Source: Dipylidium caninum (taxonomy: Eukaryota > Platyhelminthes > Cestoda > Cyclophyllidea > Dipylidiidae). Taken from it: 64,000 nucleotides of DNA. The translations under genes and the position numbers were made by a program. The notes below the pieces were generated by a model, which saw only the letters and a program-made list of their open reading frames with translations, searched no databases and was not told where the DNA came from. The stretch's first letter is position 1; every line of letters starts with the position of its first letter. Where the stretch lies: contig QEYB01000093.1 of assembly GCA_017562135.1 (NCBI GenBank), positions 558,001 through 622,000 of the forward strand. Reading direction: 5' to 3'. Positions 12,701-26,400 of this stretch are shown here, piece by piece.

Positions 12701-15700
12701 CATCCCATCTTCTTGATTACCATTCCTTTTCTCTTCTGTGGTGCACGGCTGCTACAACTGACTTAGACTGAGGAGAGTTTGCAGTGAATTTGACGTGCTA
12801 CAGAGACTTCGAGTTGGGAATTTACCAATTCGTCGGGTAAGTAGACGCTTCAGAACTGCTACGCATAATTGATGCCCCTCACCACGCTAGATTTACCGTC
12901 TCTCTCATCAAAAAACGCTGTGATGGGTAAAAGAGAAGCTTATTTTATGTATCTCAGTTTCACCATTTTTTAAGACATCCTCGAAAAGACGGCGATTTTT
13001 CGAGTTTCCCAAGATTCAGTGCCCCTTATCTTCTCCTAACTGGTAATGCATTGGTTGACGGGGAAAAGAGTTAATTATTAAATTGGACAGAAACTAAGGG
13101 TGCTACGTGGTTTGGAAGCCCCTCCCTCCGTAAGTCAGGGAGGAGGCATTGCGCAGGTTCGCGCACCCTGAAACGAAAGACAAAAGCGAAAAATGGGCAC
13201 AAAGGGACTTTATTCATCTCCTCACCGCATCATTTCCCCCACACCACCGACAAAGGGAGGAAGGGGAAGTGTCAAAACAACAACAACTTGCTGATTGGTT
13301 GGCTGGTGAGTGAAGGGTGACCAGTCGTTGAGGTGTCAGCGTTGTTGACTAACATGCCGGTGGACAGATGTTTTTGTTCCCTAGGCGTGGCAGAGTTTAA
13401 CCTACCGTGGGCAGCAGTGCCAGACACCGAGGGGGGGGGGGGGGGAAGGGGAGTAGTGCGGTGGGCGGAGTGGCCGCGAGACGAAACCGCCCTCACCCCT
13501 GTCCTACAACACAAGGTACGGGAACACAGGAATCACGCGAAATTACTAGGTGGGAGCCAAAACATCAACTCTGGCAGGTGTCTCCTGGCCGCCACTAATT
13601 GCCACACCAAAAGGGAAAATTAAGAGTGTCACAACTGCGTGGCCCTTGTTTATGAGTGACATTGTGACGGCCAACGGGCGCTTTTTAAACAAACGACGCA
13701 TGAGTTAAAAGGAGGTGGAGGCGCATGGGCTCCTGATGGGGCAGAATTTCTGCAAATGTGACCAAATACGAAGCATCTGTTGAGGGCTGAGGTCAAATTC
13801 ACGTGCTCAGCACACCCCAGAAGGCCTCCTACACTGCCGAAAATGCCACCAATCACTAATGGGATAAATGGCAAATGCCAGTGAATGTGTCGGCCAGACA
13901 CTTCAGCTGCTGCCCGTTGAGAGCGATTTTCAGAGATTTGGGAGGGCATTCGCTGGTCGCCAGAACATTTCCTCAGACGGTGTCGCTGTTTCCGATGTGT
14001 CAAACTCCCCTCCAGTCGCCTCGGTCTCAAATCTTGCGGTATTGAGATGTTTGCCCGACAGGAGTACTTCGAAATTGTCTGTTGTTCTCAGACATTGGGC
14101 CTGAAGCAAAGGCAGCTCCTCCTCTAAGCGGTGCAAATACTTAAAGTGAGTTAAAAGTCTTAAGTACTGCGTACAATTACCGGATTCTCCAAGGAAGCAG
14201 CTCTCTCGAGTATTGCAGCGACCTCCTGTCCAGTGATGTGTAGACGTTTTGAAACATTTAATCAAATCTTCCTCACAGCTATTTTCTAGTCCTCAATTTC
14301 TTTCAAGCGCACTGCTCCTGATCGTAGGCCAGTTGGTAAAGAGCACCTTCTCGACGTAGAGGGCCGCGTGGGCACTCGAGCGTGCGTTGCAACAGCCTTC
14401 GCCCATGCTGGAGGGTGTTCGACGGCAGACGGATGACAAGGAGACTTTGCTTCATGAATGCCTTTGCACTGCCAATTGGGGAGCAGAAGGCACTGGTCAC
14501 GAACTGGTGCATAACACTTCCACCGTGGTGGAGGGACACAACGTGTCCGGCAAGACATTTAATTTCTTCCAGTCAACGCTCAGACAGGATAGTTTCTGCG
14601 ATGATTCGCGATGATGAAATGTGCTAATTGGGGAATTTTGCAGATAAAACCCAAGGTCACGGTTGCAGACCTGGGCGCCTCCTCGTGGTGACCGCTGGGG
14701 TAGGAGGGCTTGACTCCCCCCAACTAAATCTGCCCACCCCGGAGGCAATTCCCGGCTGTTCGTCGAGACTGAGGTCAGGCGGATGAACGCGCTTGCACAC
14801 GGGACGGAGACGGTGACGTCCACGTCGGTGATTGCATTGACGACCTTCGGATTTATATTCGCCCCTGACCCTGGCAGACCATCCTCGCTTGTGCTTGCGT
14901 ACTGTACCCGTGTTGGGCTATGTGATTCCCTGCCGTAGGTGCAGTTGTTTACAAGAAAACAAATGACGACATGAACTCTCCACGCAGTACAAAAGTGGAC
15001 GTTTTTAGCGGTTTCAAAATGCTATTTGTTTAAGTTGAATGGACACAATTGTGGCGGCAGTAGAGAACTTCATTTAAAGTCTTTCCGTTATCCCCGGGAA
15101 GTGGGGGAGACCCGAGTCGGACGAAGCCACTATTCGGTGACGTGAGGCGACTAGCTGAACGCGGCACTGCTTGTCAGTCGGTGGAACCGTAAAGCTGCCA
15201 TCGGTTTTAGTCTGCTGGAAACCTCGTCGTGTTCGCGAATTTCCAAATGTGTGGCCCGTTTATTAAGACATTCTTTCGTAAGGAAAATTCTTCCCATTTC
15301 CGTGAATGGAAGCGAAGGAACACCAGAAATGCAACACCATACTCTTTTTGTTTCAACTTGGTCTCACTGCAGTCTGCCTGCTTGTCGTTTATTCCACTTA
15401 TTACGAATGAGTCGATAAATTTTTCCTGAAGCCATTTGCGACCGCTTCGATCAGGGCACCTGACGCCCGTCTCCTCTCCTCGAGACTTGCGACAGGATGC
15501 AGGAGTCTGGCCACGGATCACCGACTCTTTGGTGGCTTTGTCGGAGACAGGATGTCGCCCGCGAGGCCTCCACAGACGGCGAGTGGAGGAGGAAGGTGCA
15601 GTGTTCCGGGCATAAAGGAAGGCTCTACTAATGAACATGCGGACACGACGTCGTCAGGCGTAGGCGCAAAATGAAGAGGATGGAGTAGGCCAGGAAAAAG

Positions 15701-17225
15701 TCACGTAAACTTCCATAAAGTCGAATTAAATACATAGCAGCACCAAAAGAACTGTAATTTCTCTTAGATAGCTTATTCCTGAAAAGTCATTTGGCACAGA
15801 AGATGAGGCTGTCGACTCCATCTCTGCATCCACATCCACGCATTTAACACGTGCAATTCTAGCTAAGATTTGACCCCTTAAGGTCTTACCTTGCGGTGTT
15901 GTGTGCTCATCTTTCCAGACGGCCTGTGCGGCGGCTGCCTCCACCGCTTCGCCCCGATCGCTCCCCCCCTGCCCCCCAGCCTCTCTCACCTTCTAGTTCT
16001 CTGGCGCCGAGCATCATCCACTTGAGCTGGTGCTGGCACCCACCGTTCGCCGAAGTGTGCCCCAAATAAGGTGCTTGTGTGGCCCAGCTGCATTTCAACT
16101 TAAAATACTAACTTTGCCCTGAGTCTGCTGCGCTATTTCAGCAATGTCGAGAAAATGAGGCAACAATGGCGGCTAATTGGGTTAACAACACCTTTAGAGG
16201 CGTAAGAGTGTGGCCTTTTGGATGAGCAGGAAAGTCGCAAAGGCTTAACAATGGACACGACTTTCTAGCAAAAGGCCCATCTTCAGACGGCAGGGAAAAT
16301 ACGCAGCCCCCTACTCTTTGGTGCGAACAGTGGAGACGTTGTGCGCCTCTTTCCACTCAGCATGGAGGAAGATTTTCACTGGGTCACCTTCAGACATGTA
16401 TTATTCGCCTAAGAGGCCCTTAAGGAGACATTCTTTGCCGAATTTGCAAACAGATGGGAAAAGCGATTGCTTCAGCGTTTGAAACTGGTGGGACCGTGTG
16501 ACGACCTCCACGTGGAATAGAAGACCTTCGTCCGACGCCCTTCAGCTTCCTGACTGCCAGATATAGCCGAACATGCTGGAATTCTTAAAATTTATCATTG
16601 TATTTTGTCCACGCGGTTAGAAATTCATGTCGAGTAAAAACACACTTTGGGTTAGGCTGAACAGAGTCGAAATAACCCCGTAGCGAAGCAATTTTTCACC
16701 GAGAAAATCTTACGTTTGTCATCGCCTATGGGAAGTAATCGCGTACCAACCAGCCCTAGTCTCCATGTAAAACTGCCAATTTGGAATGGGGATCAGGCAG
16801 AAAGGCGAACTGTGACAGTGAAACGCCTGACCCTGTCGCCTGGCGTCACATCTCGCCTGCCACGTGCACCAGAAGACTTAGGCGACTGCAGCACGACCCC
16901 TCCGACAAGAAGTCGTGCTCTTCACAAAGAGGGGGCTAGGCAGTTTGGAGAAGATTCCATTAAGGGATGAATGCTGGTGAGACGAGGCGACCATTTAGAG
17001 AGACGCCTTGGCCTCACCGGATTGGCTGTTGACGCACCAAAACCACACAGGCAGAAACGCGCACAGGGGGACGAAACTAAGCGCTCCTCTGGATTGGCGG
17101 TGCGGAGAACGCAGGAGGCGCGATGGCAAAACAGAAGGCAGAGACGACCTGGCGGTCTTTCCGCCGCACGGCTCTCCCCACAGCACGCGGAGACGCATGC
17201 ACACTTCTTGTCACTGCGGCGCGTA
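9705..17225. other. Interval with no recognised gene between MRTF and SLC6
   Basis: Missing 5' exons of the minus-strand MRTF gene and any 5' untranslated exon of SLC6 should lie here. I found no exon with family similarity. Base composition changes from AT-rich to GC-richer between about 12 and 13 kb. The many short open frames after 13 kb look like a by-product of higher GC. Confidence 0.5.
13431..13445. repeat. Poly(G) run of 15
   Basis: Fifteen uninterrupted G residues, followed by AAGGGG. Runs like this are prone to assembly error and can form G-quadruplexes. Confidence 0.9.
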
Positions 17226-17439
17226 ATGACGTTGGAGACGACTACCCTTGAGTCAGGGAGCGGAGAAGACCTCTCCGAGTGCCATTTGACCACCCGCAGG
17301 GCAGAGATGACAGAGGTCGGCGCGGGAGGACGCAAAACGTGGAAACGGAGGATTGACTTCCTCTTCGCCTGTATGGGCTTCTCCATCGGCTTCGGGAATG
17401 TCTGGCGTTTCCCATATCTCTGCTTCAAAAATGGCGGCG
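17226..17439 (+). CDS. SLC6 exon 1: N-terminus and TM1
   Basis: After a Ser/Thr/Glu-rich cytosolic leader, the exon encodes TM1 ending in the sodium-site motif [17 protein letters not shown]. The frame is open back to a TGA at 16968-16970, so the start is a choice: ATG 17226 gives about 27 more residues than ATG 17307. The donor GTTCGT is weak, but the phase fits exon 2 exactly and rebuilds the invariant GGGAF. Confidence 0.8.
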
Positions 17440-20400
17440 GTTCGTTTCCAACAAATGCCTCCTCTCTACCCTACTAACCCCACAGAGTGAAAGTGTAATT
17501 TGCGCATGGGGCAAAGCGTAGACTCCACGAGCCACCAGGTGAAGGTGGCGTTGGGTCAACCGCGTGCACACCACACTTGACAGTTTACTTTATCACCTTA
17601 CAAACGACCCACTTGCTTGCAGTATCGTCGGCGCTAGAAGTGCCTTAGCGTTTAAACTCCACCTTTGTCATCGAGGTGTTGCCTCACGGCGATGTCTCCT
17701 CCAGCCGTGCCCACGCAAGTGCTCCACCTCCCGACTGCCCCGCTTGGGAGGACTGAGAAAGGGGCAAGGAGGGAAAGAGTGAGAGAGGGAAGGACGGCGG
17801 CGAGAGAGGCCAGTTGGGCCTGCAACCGCTTCGTCAATCGCCTCTCGCCGTCATTCCGCCTCGGGGAGAGTCTAATCGGTCTTCCATTAATGAGGTCGCC
17901 AATAGTGGAGTCTACGACCAAGCGCCTAAATAACTGACTGACTCTTCACTAATTGGTGCAATTAACGGAGTTTACTGACTGGAAAAAGGCACACTCTGTT
18001 GCGTTTAACTGCCACCGGTTGAAACGTTGCGAGATGCGATTGTACAAGCCGTAGTTCACGCCAAAGAGGGCACCTTGAGGTGGGAGCTCCGCATTCGACA
18101 TGGTGAAGAAATGGAAGGCACAAAAAAGTTAAGATTGTTCGCGTCTCTTCTCGATTTGAGTTATTCGTCGGAGAAGGCTTCAGAGCATACGACACTCGCC
18201 ACCCATCGCCTTTTCCACACGGCTGTTTTGGAGGGTCCGGGGTAATTTTTCGAGGGGTTTCACCACAGTGCGCAGACTCATGAGGACGAGAGGAGAGAAG
18301 ATTGAATGGTGGCTGTGGAAGCGACCTAGTGGAGCTACAAAATCAAAATTATGACAAATCGTGGTTGTCCAAAGAACTAACACTCACATATTTGCCACTT
18401 TGTAACACTTAATGTGGAAGATTCTCGTCCAAATGGAAAAGGTCCGCTTTTGACAATGGAGGTGTTATGGTTGAAGGCAGCGTTTCGGTGCACCGAAAGC
18501 CGTTCACTTTTGCCGCATGTCTTGCAGGCGCCTTCTTGCTCCCCTACTTTATCAACGTCGTCGTGGCCGGCATCCCGATGTTCTTCATGGAGGTCAGCAT
18601 TGGCCAACTGATGTCACGAGGCGGCATCGAGGCGTGGGAGATCATTCCGCTGTTCAAGGGTGCGTGATTTTTCCACCGTCCGAGCCTACGCAGCTTCCAC
18701 GCATGGCAGACTCACCGTCCACTTGTCTTGCAGGGGTCGGGTACGCGGGAACCTTCATCCTCTTCTGTCTAAACTCGTACTACACCGTGATTCTCGCGTG
18801 GATCTTATTCTACCTCTTCGCGTCCATGCGAAAAAGCGTGCCCTGGGCCAGTTGTGGCAACTTCTGGAACACCGAATTCTGCGTCGACGAGAAAACCAAC
18901 ATGAGCGCCATCGCCAGTTCCAACGCATCTCTCGTGACGGACCCCGTAAACGAATACTGGGAGTACGTTAATCCTCTTGTAAACCAGGAAGGTGGGCGTC
19001 CCTCTGTGCTCCCGTCCTGTCCCTCCAAAATTCTACCGACATTTAGCTCTAAATTCTCCTCTGCATTACGTGAATGAGGTTGCTTTGTAGCGAAAATGTC
19101 GGAGCTAAGATTTCATCGGTTTGTTTGTGGGAAACAACACGAGAGTCCTTCAGAAGCCTCTCAAAAAAGAGCAGGTGGAAGGCGACATCCTCAGTTCCGG
19201 CTCTAAGTACTGAGCCCCATCATTTACTCCCTAGACGGCGCGTACTAGGAATCTCCTCTGGAATCGACGTGGTCGGTAATGTGAGATGGGAACTGGCCCT
19301 GTGCCTTCTGCTCGCCTGGATCGTCGTCTTCCTCTGCATATTCCGTGGAATACGTGCCTCAGGAAAGGTGCTAAAGCTTATCTGCTGTGTTGCAGGATAA
19401 TTTGAGTGTAGCGTGGGGTCAACAACTCTGCGGCGACTTTCAGGTGCTCTACGTGACGGCCACTGTGCCCTTCGTGCTGATGGCCATTCTCCTCGGACGC
19501 ACAGCAATGCTGGAGGGCGCAAAGAAGGGCATTCTATACTACATGAAGCCCCAATGGGAGAAGGTCGCCTCGTTGGAGGTGAAAACTTTCCTCTTTCCAC
19601 CTTTTTCGTGTGTGTGTGTGTGTGTGCGAGTACGTGGCTTAACATCACAGTTTCTTGTCTAACTGATTCCCACACCACCTTTCATGCCCCAGCCTAACAA
19701 CTCATCGTCCCCTACAGAAGCGCTGCGCACCCGAGTCCAGTAAGTGAGGGCCTTGCAACTTTGGCTTCTGGCTGAGATTAGTCGACAGGTTACCAAAGAG
19801 GCGTTAGATTCTGAGGCAGGTATAAGAGGAAGAGGAAGAGGAAGAATCCTGGCAGGAGAGAAGGTGTCTTCTTAGCCATTCCGATGGAACCACGAAAAGA
19901 GCTTCCGCTCTTTCCTTCAGTGCACTGTAAATGCGCTTGCGATTGTATCATGGGGGCATTTGAGGAACAAGCTGCGACGCCTGTTGACTGAGCAGAGGAT
20001 CCGCTACCCCCGAAGACCCCTTTGGAGTTGATCGCAGAACAGACAAGTCCCGTGGCCACGTTGTAGACCAGCCGGCGTATGCGGCGTAGCGGGCGCCTTG
20101 GAGAGATGCGAATGAAACTCCATCGGGCGACCCATGCCCGCGTGATTCCACTCCCTCACGAGCGGATGTTTCCTCCCCATTGACAGGTGTGGTCGGATGC
20201 GGGAACACAGATCTTCTTCAGCTATTCAATCAGCCTTGGAACACTCACCGTCCTCGGGAGTTTCAACGACTTTCACCACCCAACTGTCAGGTTAGCATAC
20301 ACGAGCGTCTACCGACTCCTCTCAGTTGTTTCGTTGACTTAGTTGCTGTCGATAATTCAGAGCTATCACCCCTCTCTCTCTAATCTAAAGGAGCCATAGA

Positions 20401-23400
20401 AAGCAGTACATTGACTTCCAGTAATGCCGAAGCTGCCTCTGAGCAGTCGCAACAATCGGCTCTACTGTCAGATGGTGAGGCGAGTAAGATACAGTCGCCT
20501 TGAGTAGCGAGTAGTTGTGCAGTTGTGGACGTCTGGGGCGATGCGTCGCCTTGTCGTGGCCCCTCTCTCGATCTCGTTGTCGCCTCGAAGAAGGCGCAAA
20601 TAAGCTCTCCTCGCGACGTGCATAGCGGGGAGACGAAAAGCCCCAGGCGCTGCCCAAATCTTCCCCTTAACCTGCTCTCCAGAGGATGTTAAGTCAATCC
20701 GCGTGCCGGGTGCCTTCGTACCGCCCGGCTGAGTGTTCGAGGGGTGGGGAAGAAGTCTTCAAGCACGACACGCCCCAGTCACCCCAGCAGAAGGCCATCC
20801 AGGCATCTGCTCGCCCCTCTGTCGTCCCCTCCTTCGCCCTGAGGGCCTGCAGCTAGTCCGATGCTCCGAGCTGCGTGACCTTCTCGGAGGTTGCTTTCTC
20901 TTTCGTGTTATCCTAAGGCCAGCCGCGATCTACAAGGATCCTCGGAAACCCGTCTCTTCTTCCTCGAAAGAGTGCCCAATGGACAGGATCCTTCTGAGTA
21001 CGAGTGATGAAGCATGGACACTGGCATTTACCTGAAAGTGGTTACTATCGGTGGTAATGCCGCATTCTTGCATCCTTCCACATCTCCGCTGCCTTCGGGA
21101 CAAGCAGCTCTCTTTGGTGCCATTAGCAACAGCCGTTGAAGCGAAGCTGAATCGGCTCTCGCGAGTATTCTCCTTTGCATTTACCTGTAACGCCAACGGA
21201 AATTAGGTGAATGTTCTACCCTTTTGCGGCTCGCAGTTTATTAGGCCCTGCGAGGCCCTCAGGCCTCATGACGGGATGAAATTGTCTTTTCTGTTTTTTC
21301 TCAAAGATGAGCGCCTTCTTTCCCCAGAGATGACTGCTGGATTGAGGGGTCCTTTTCTGTCCGTCATAAGTTCCGTCTGGTCTCCCCGCTCCCTTCTGGG
21401 AAAATGAGATGGTGATAGACTTGCCATGGTGAAAAATTACCCGTGGCAGGACTAAAGCGCAGATCGCAAAGGCTCCTCTTAGCGCCTTTCTCCCCGTTTC
21501 CTGGTTAGTCAGTCGTCTCGCCTTTGAAAAGAGAGGCTGTTCGCTTGACCGCCGCCATTCCGTTGAACCAAGGCTCGAACTCCGCATGATTAGAGTCTTG
21601 CACTGGCAACTCACAATTTTTGCTTCTTCTCTCTCTCTGGCGAGTATTTGGTATGCTTGGCATCCACCTCATATCATCCAGGTAGGACTGCCTCCCGGCG
21701 AGAGTATGTCTGTCTCCCCAATTCATAGGGGCCGTTGTGACTCAAGCAAATGGCTTAAAGCATTTCCATTTCTTTCCTACCCTTCACCAGAGTTTTGGTG
21801 ACTCCCGGGTCCATGAAACGGGACGAAAAGGAAAAGTTTTGGAGCCACAGACGTGGCTGGAGGGTCGCGACGAAAGGGTGGACGTGGCGTGTGTGGAAAC
21901 TGCAGGCTACGACAGCTCAAATACGTCATCGTTCGAGTGCACAACCTGCACCCATTATCCACGGTCCTGTGTCTCTGGTGGTCAGTGATTAGTCGTATCA
22001 GAAGTGCGAGACCACATTCTCGGTGCGCTCTCCTTTCGACTACAAGAAACTGGACCACTCCATTCGACACCATCATTTATCTCAGCCTTTTCGGTTGGAA
22101 ACGGCCGGGTCAAAGGCCGGTGCTTGCTACGACGCCGTTATTAGAAAGCTCCATCGGTTTTAAAATATTCAGGAACTTTCTTTTTAATGCCCACTTAATG
22201 CCCGTCTGCGGCAGTTAATGTCTACTCAGGGGACGAAAGGCCAAAAGTCGAACTGCTCCACAATCACTTCTTTGCTCTCTTCATGGCGTCTTTTCTCCAC
22301 TCCACCATTACAGAGATACTTTGATGTTCGCCACGTTGAACAGCTTCACCAGTTTCCTTTCCGGCTGCATCATCTTCTGCACGCTGGGCTTCATGTCGGA
22401 GACCTCGGGAGTGCCGATCGAGGACGTGGCCGAGTCGGGACCCGGTCTGGCCTTCGTTGCGTACCCCAAGGCCCTCTCCACCCTGCCTCTGACGCCTCTA
22501 TGGAGCGTCCTCTTCTTCTCTATGCTCTTCCTTCTCGGCCTCGACAGCCAGGCATGTCGTTGCATTCGCTGGCCCAAAATGCCCTCCACCCCGAGTCAAG
22601 GGAGCGTCTCATTGCGACCGACTCTCGTTCACTTGCTCCCCATGACTAACTTGACACATGAGGTCGGAGATGTGAAATAGGCCTCAACTACGCACTTTAC
22701 GGTCGTAGCGGTGAGGGGAGATAACCCATCCTGAGGTTGCACTTCAATTCTTGAACCACCTTCCCGGACAGCCAACAAAGGCGTTCGAGAAACCGTTTCT
22801 ACTTCTAATGGAATGGTTTATGGAGTTGATAGGCAAGGAATTAGCTGCGCGCCTTGTGGAAGTGGCTCCTCAGACTGGTGATCTCCATGGTTGTGTAATC
22901 TGCGTCCTGCGGCGGTTGTTGTGAGAATACATCTTGTCCGCAATAAGGAGGGACGCCCGGTGAAGTTGGTGAATAACGATGGGATCACTTAGTTTGGTTG
23001 GGCAATGATAGTTGAGTAAATAATTCAAAAGAAGAGTTAAACACTTGTCAAATGAGCCGTGAGGGGAACGCAGAGGAACACGCGGTGCCTCGTCATCCAC
23101 TAAGGCGACTTCCCTTCCACCCGGTGGAGAGTAGACTTCTAGTCGAACAAGTTCATCCATTCCTGTCACAGCCATCAAGTGGATCCGCCACTCTGCTGCC
23201 CTGCTCCCGGCTGTTCAAGCCCAATCTGAGGGGATTGCATCTCCACATTCTACTCTCACCTATCCTTTCCTCTACTTCCAGTTTGTGGGCGTGGAAGGTT
23301 TCGTGTCGAGCGTTGCGGACATGTTTCCGGCCTACTTCTCCTCACGACGCTCGCGAACTCTCCTCATCATTTCCTCGAGCATCGTCTCTTACTTTGTGGG

Positions 23401-26400
23401 ACTTCTTATGGTCACAAACGTAAGTTCTAACGCATCTGTCGCGCCGATACGTCAGACTTTGAAGCCGTCGTCGCGTTTGATGCTCACTGAAGGGGGAATC
23501 AAAGCAGGCTGTCAAAGCAGCTGGCACAGAGATCCACGAAAACTAATTACGTCTGTCCTAGAAGCAGATTGGCCTCCAGTTGACGAGTTGGTGACGCCTA
23601 CGCTTCAACGAAATAGTTCAACCACTTTTAGAGAACATTTTTCTCGAGTTTTCTCCCAGTTAACCTGTCTTCTCCAGCAGATGCAGGCCAAACTCCGCAT
23701 CCCCCCACTGTGAAAAACGGTCTTCCATCCTGGTGGACCCGGGGGCGGCTCGTGCTAAAGAGCCGCGACTAAGACAATTGTGCACGAGTGTGGTAGACTT
23801 GATGGAGAAGAGGATTAGGGGTTTATTCAGGTAATCAACGGCTCGACTCTCAAAGCCCGTTTGCACTAATCAGTTGAAAGCGTTTGCGAACAATCAACAG
23901 TGGAAACGGCCCAACGGTGCGCATACATCAGCCTTTTGAGTGGAGCTATGACTTGTGGAACGGAAGGGGTGCCAATGGACTGTCTTGGGTGAGCAGAAGG
24001 CTCTCACTCGTCGGATTCTACGCTGCTGGACGGGAAGAACAAAATGTGGGCGGAGATGAGGCCACCGACAGTGATCTGTGGGGTTGGGGGCGCCCGGCAG
24101 CCGCCTGAAAGGGGGCTCCGCGCATTCGCCGTTCGGCTGAATTTGCTCCTCCCATCCATGCTCGTGCCACACTGACAGGCGTTTCGGTTGGCATTTCAGG
24201 GCGGCCTCTACGTATTCCAGTTGTTCGACTACTTCGTCGGGAGCCGCATCATCCTCCTCGTCGCCATGGCTGAGTGCATCATCATCGGCTTCTTCTTCGG
24301 TAAGTCACATCTGCCTGACGTGGTCGCGTTCGAGGCGCGGGGCTGAGCTGCTCCCCACTTTCGCCTCTTCAGTGTAGTGAGGAGACAGTCTTGCGCAGCT
24401 TTTGACTGAATTCGTCTACACAACGTACGCATGGGCAATCACCAAAGCGGCATTTTCGTAGATAGGAGAGAGGTGAAGCCAAAGTCGCGGTGCATCAACT
24501 CTTCCATGCACTTTCCTTTCCACCAGCCGCCATTTCTCTGGTTCTCCCCACAGTACCGAATTTAGCCAAATTTTTCATGCACCAGAGGGTCTTCGTTGAC
24601 CTTGGGGGCGAGTACGAAGTTTGACGAAGAAGATCGCGACTTTGGAGAAAAGCCAACACAAGTTGAGAGAAGTCAAATTTTGTTGAGCATTTGGTGATGC
24701 GTAGGACGGGAAAGACGGTGAAGCTTCGGCGCTCTGATGTCGCGGATGGACTGAGGATGAGCCGCGCCCAACAAATATCCCAAGTACATGAAGGAACTGG
24801 CATCCCGTCGAATAACGAAGCCCTCGGCTTGTGGAGACGATGCGAGTCCACGAAAGACTGCAACGTTTCTCTTCCCACTCAGTTTACCTCAGATAGGCAT
24901 ATGAAATCACTAACCGAGGCGTGACGAGTTCCCAATCGCGCATCCCATTTGAGGCATTCAAAAACGAAAAGAGAGGGGCAGATCGGTCCTCCTCCCACGC
25001 TCCCATGAGAAGCGTGTGTGGGAAGGAATAACCGCGGCGGTTTTGCCCGTTCGGAGGCAACTTAACAGTAAAATAACCGGTGGCTCATTGGCCACACCAT
25101 TTTTTGTCGTAACGACTAACCGTCCACCGCCTCGTCTTGTTTGTCTCAAACCAGGTGCACGGCGATTTGGGAGGTGCCTCACAAGGATGTACCGGATACC
25201 ATTTTTCTACCTCCCGTCGATCATCTACTGCGGCGTCGTCCCCTGCCTCTCCTTGGTAAGTAGAATGTCCCTGCTGCGCCCGCGTAACTGTGGTAGGCGG
25301 GGCGGTGGGTCCCCTTTTCATGCCCGTCACCACGGCTCACATGCGGCGTTTTCCGGCCCCGTTGAGAGGGGACAATGCGGAGTAATAAAACACCCGTTGG
25401 GCTCCATCGGTACCTTAAGCATGGGAGGGAATGCTACGAAAGGTGCGAGGTCCTCAAACAAGAGGCTTTTTTACTCACTAAAAGTTTCGTGCTGACCGAT
25501 TTCCCCGCGGTTATTTCTTAAGACGTAACAAGGGCATCACTCGGTTGACCCAGTGGCGGCAAGGAAAAAGCCGCGTCACCACCACGGAGATGGGTCAGAC
25601 GGCCAGTCAGATACGAGCCGAGTTCCTGCTCTAGTTGCGAGGATAGAAAGTGGCAGGTGCTCTAATTTGCCCAGCTTCCTGTTCAGCTCCGCCCCCTGTT
25701 TGGAGGAAGGCGGCGATGGGCATTCAGGTGGGAAAGAAAGGAAACAGACAGACAGACAGACGGCAGGCGGCAGACAGGCAGGCAGGGAGAGAGAGTGAAT
25801 GATATAGTGGGCTTCCGTGTGACACGAGACCCGCCCCTGCCATAAAATAACTTACGTGTTCCCAAGTGAACTTTAAGGCGCGTTTTTAGTGTTAGGCCAC
25901 CTACGAGGGTGAACTGTTCATGGGGAGACCGAAGCACATCTCTCCCTTCTGCGCCACAACTGGGAAAGGATGGACGATGCCATGCTGTTCCACGACCATA
26001 CAAATCTGTGGACCCATTTCCGAAAGCCTAAACAATTTGTCATGCCCGCTTTTTAAGTCTCCATAAACACGCATTAAAGTCATGAAAGTTGCCCGAGGGT
26101 GAGCTGAATGCGAGAGGTCTTCCGTGTCGCTTGGCCACCAGCATCCTTCTGAATAGTCAGTTCCTGCGCTGGAGCGGGAAATTTTAGAGTTCGGTAGACG
26201 TATATCAAACTGGGCAAAAAGATGCACCAGAATGCCACAACGGAGGCGAAGCCGAAACCGAAGACGCCAGGCTCCGACCTCTCGCCAGAGGTGCCGCAGC
26301 AGCGAGGGCTCCTACGCTCAGAACGGCGGCAAATAGGCTTCTTGCTTCAAGCGACGTTGCCCGAGCCGCAACCTCATCTCTCGCCTTTTAGGCGGCTCTT

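Noticed and set aside
15726..16098. Minus-strand frames with good GTAAGA and GTGAGA donors
   Set aside because: Two overlapping frames, no shared phase with any partner exon and no family similarity; probably chance in GC-rich sequence.
16971..17225. Upstream in-frame extension of SLC6 exon 1 as coding sequence
   Set aside because: It is open but would give an unusually long, Arg-rich N-terminus. ATG 17226 gives normal family length, though an upstream start is not excluded.
23700..23870. Hairpin-like GGCTCG...AGAGCC segment in SLC6 intron 8
   Set aside because: A short stem only; no conserved RNA fold or pol III boxes recognised.
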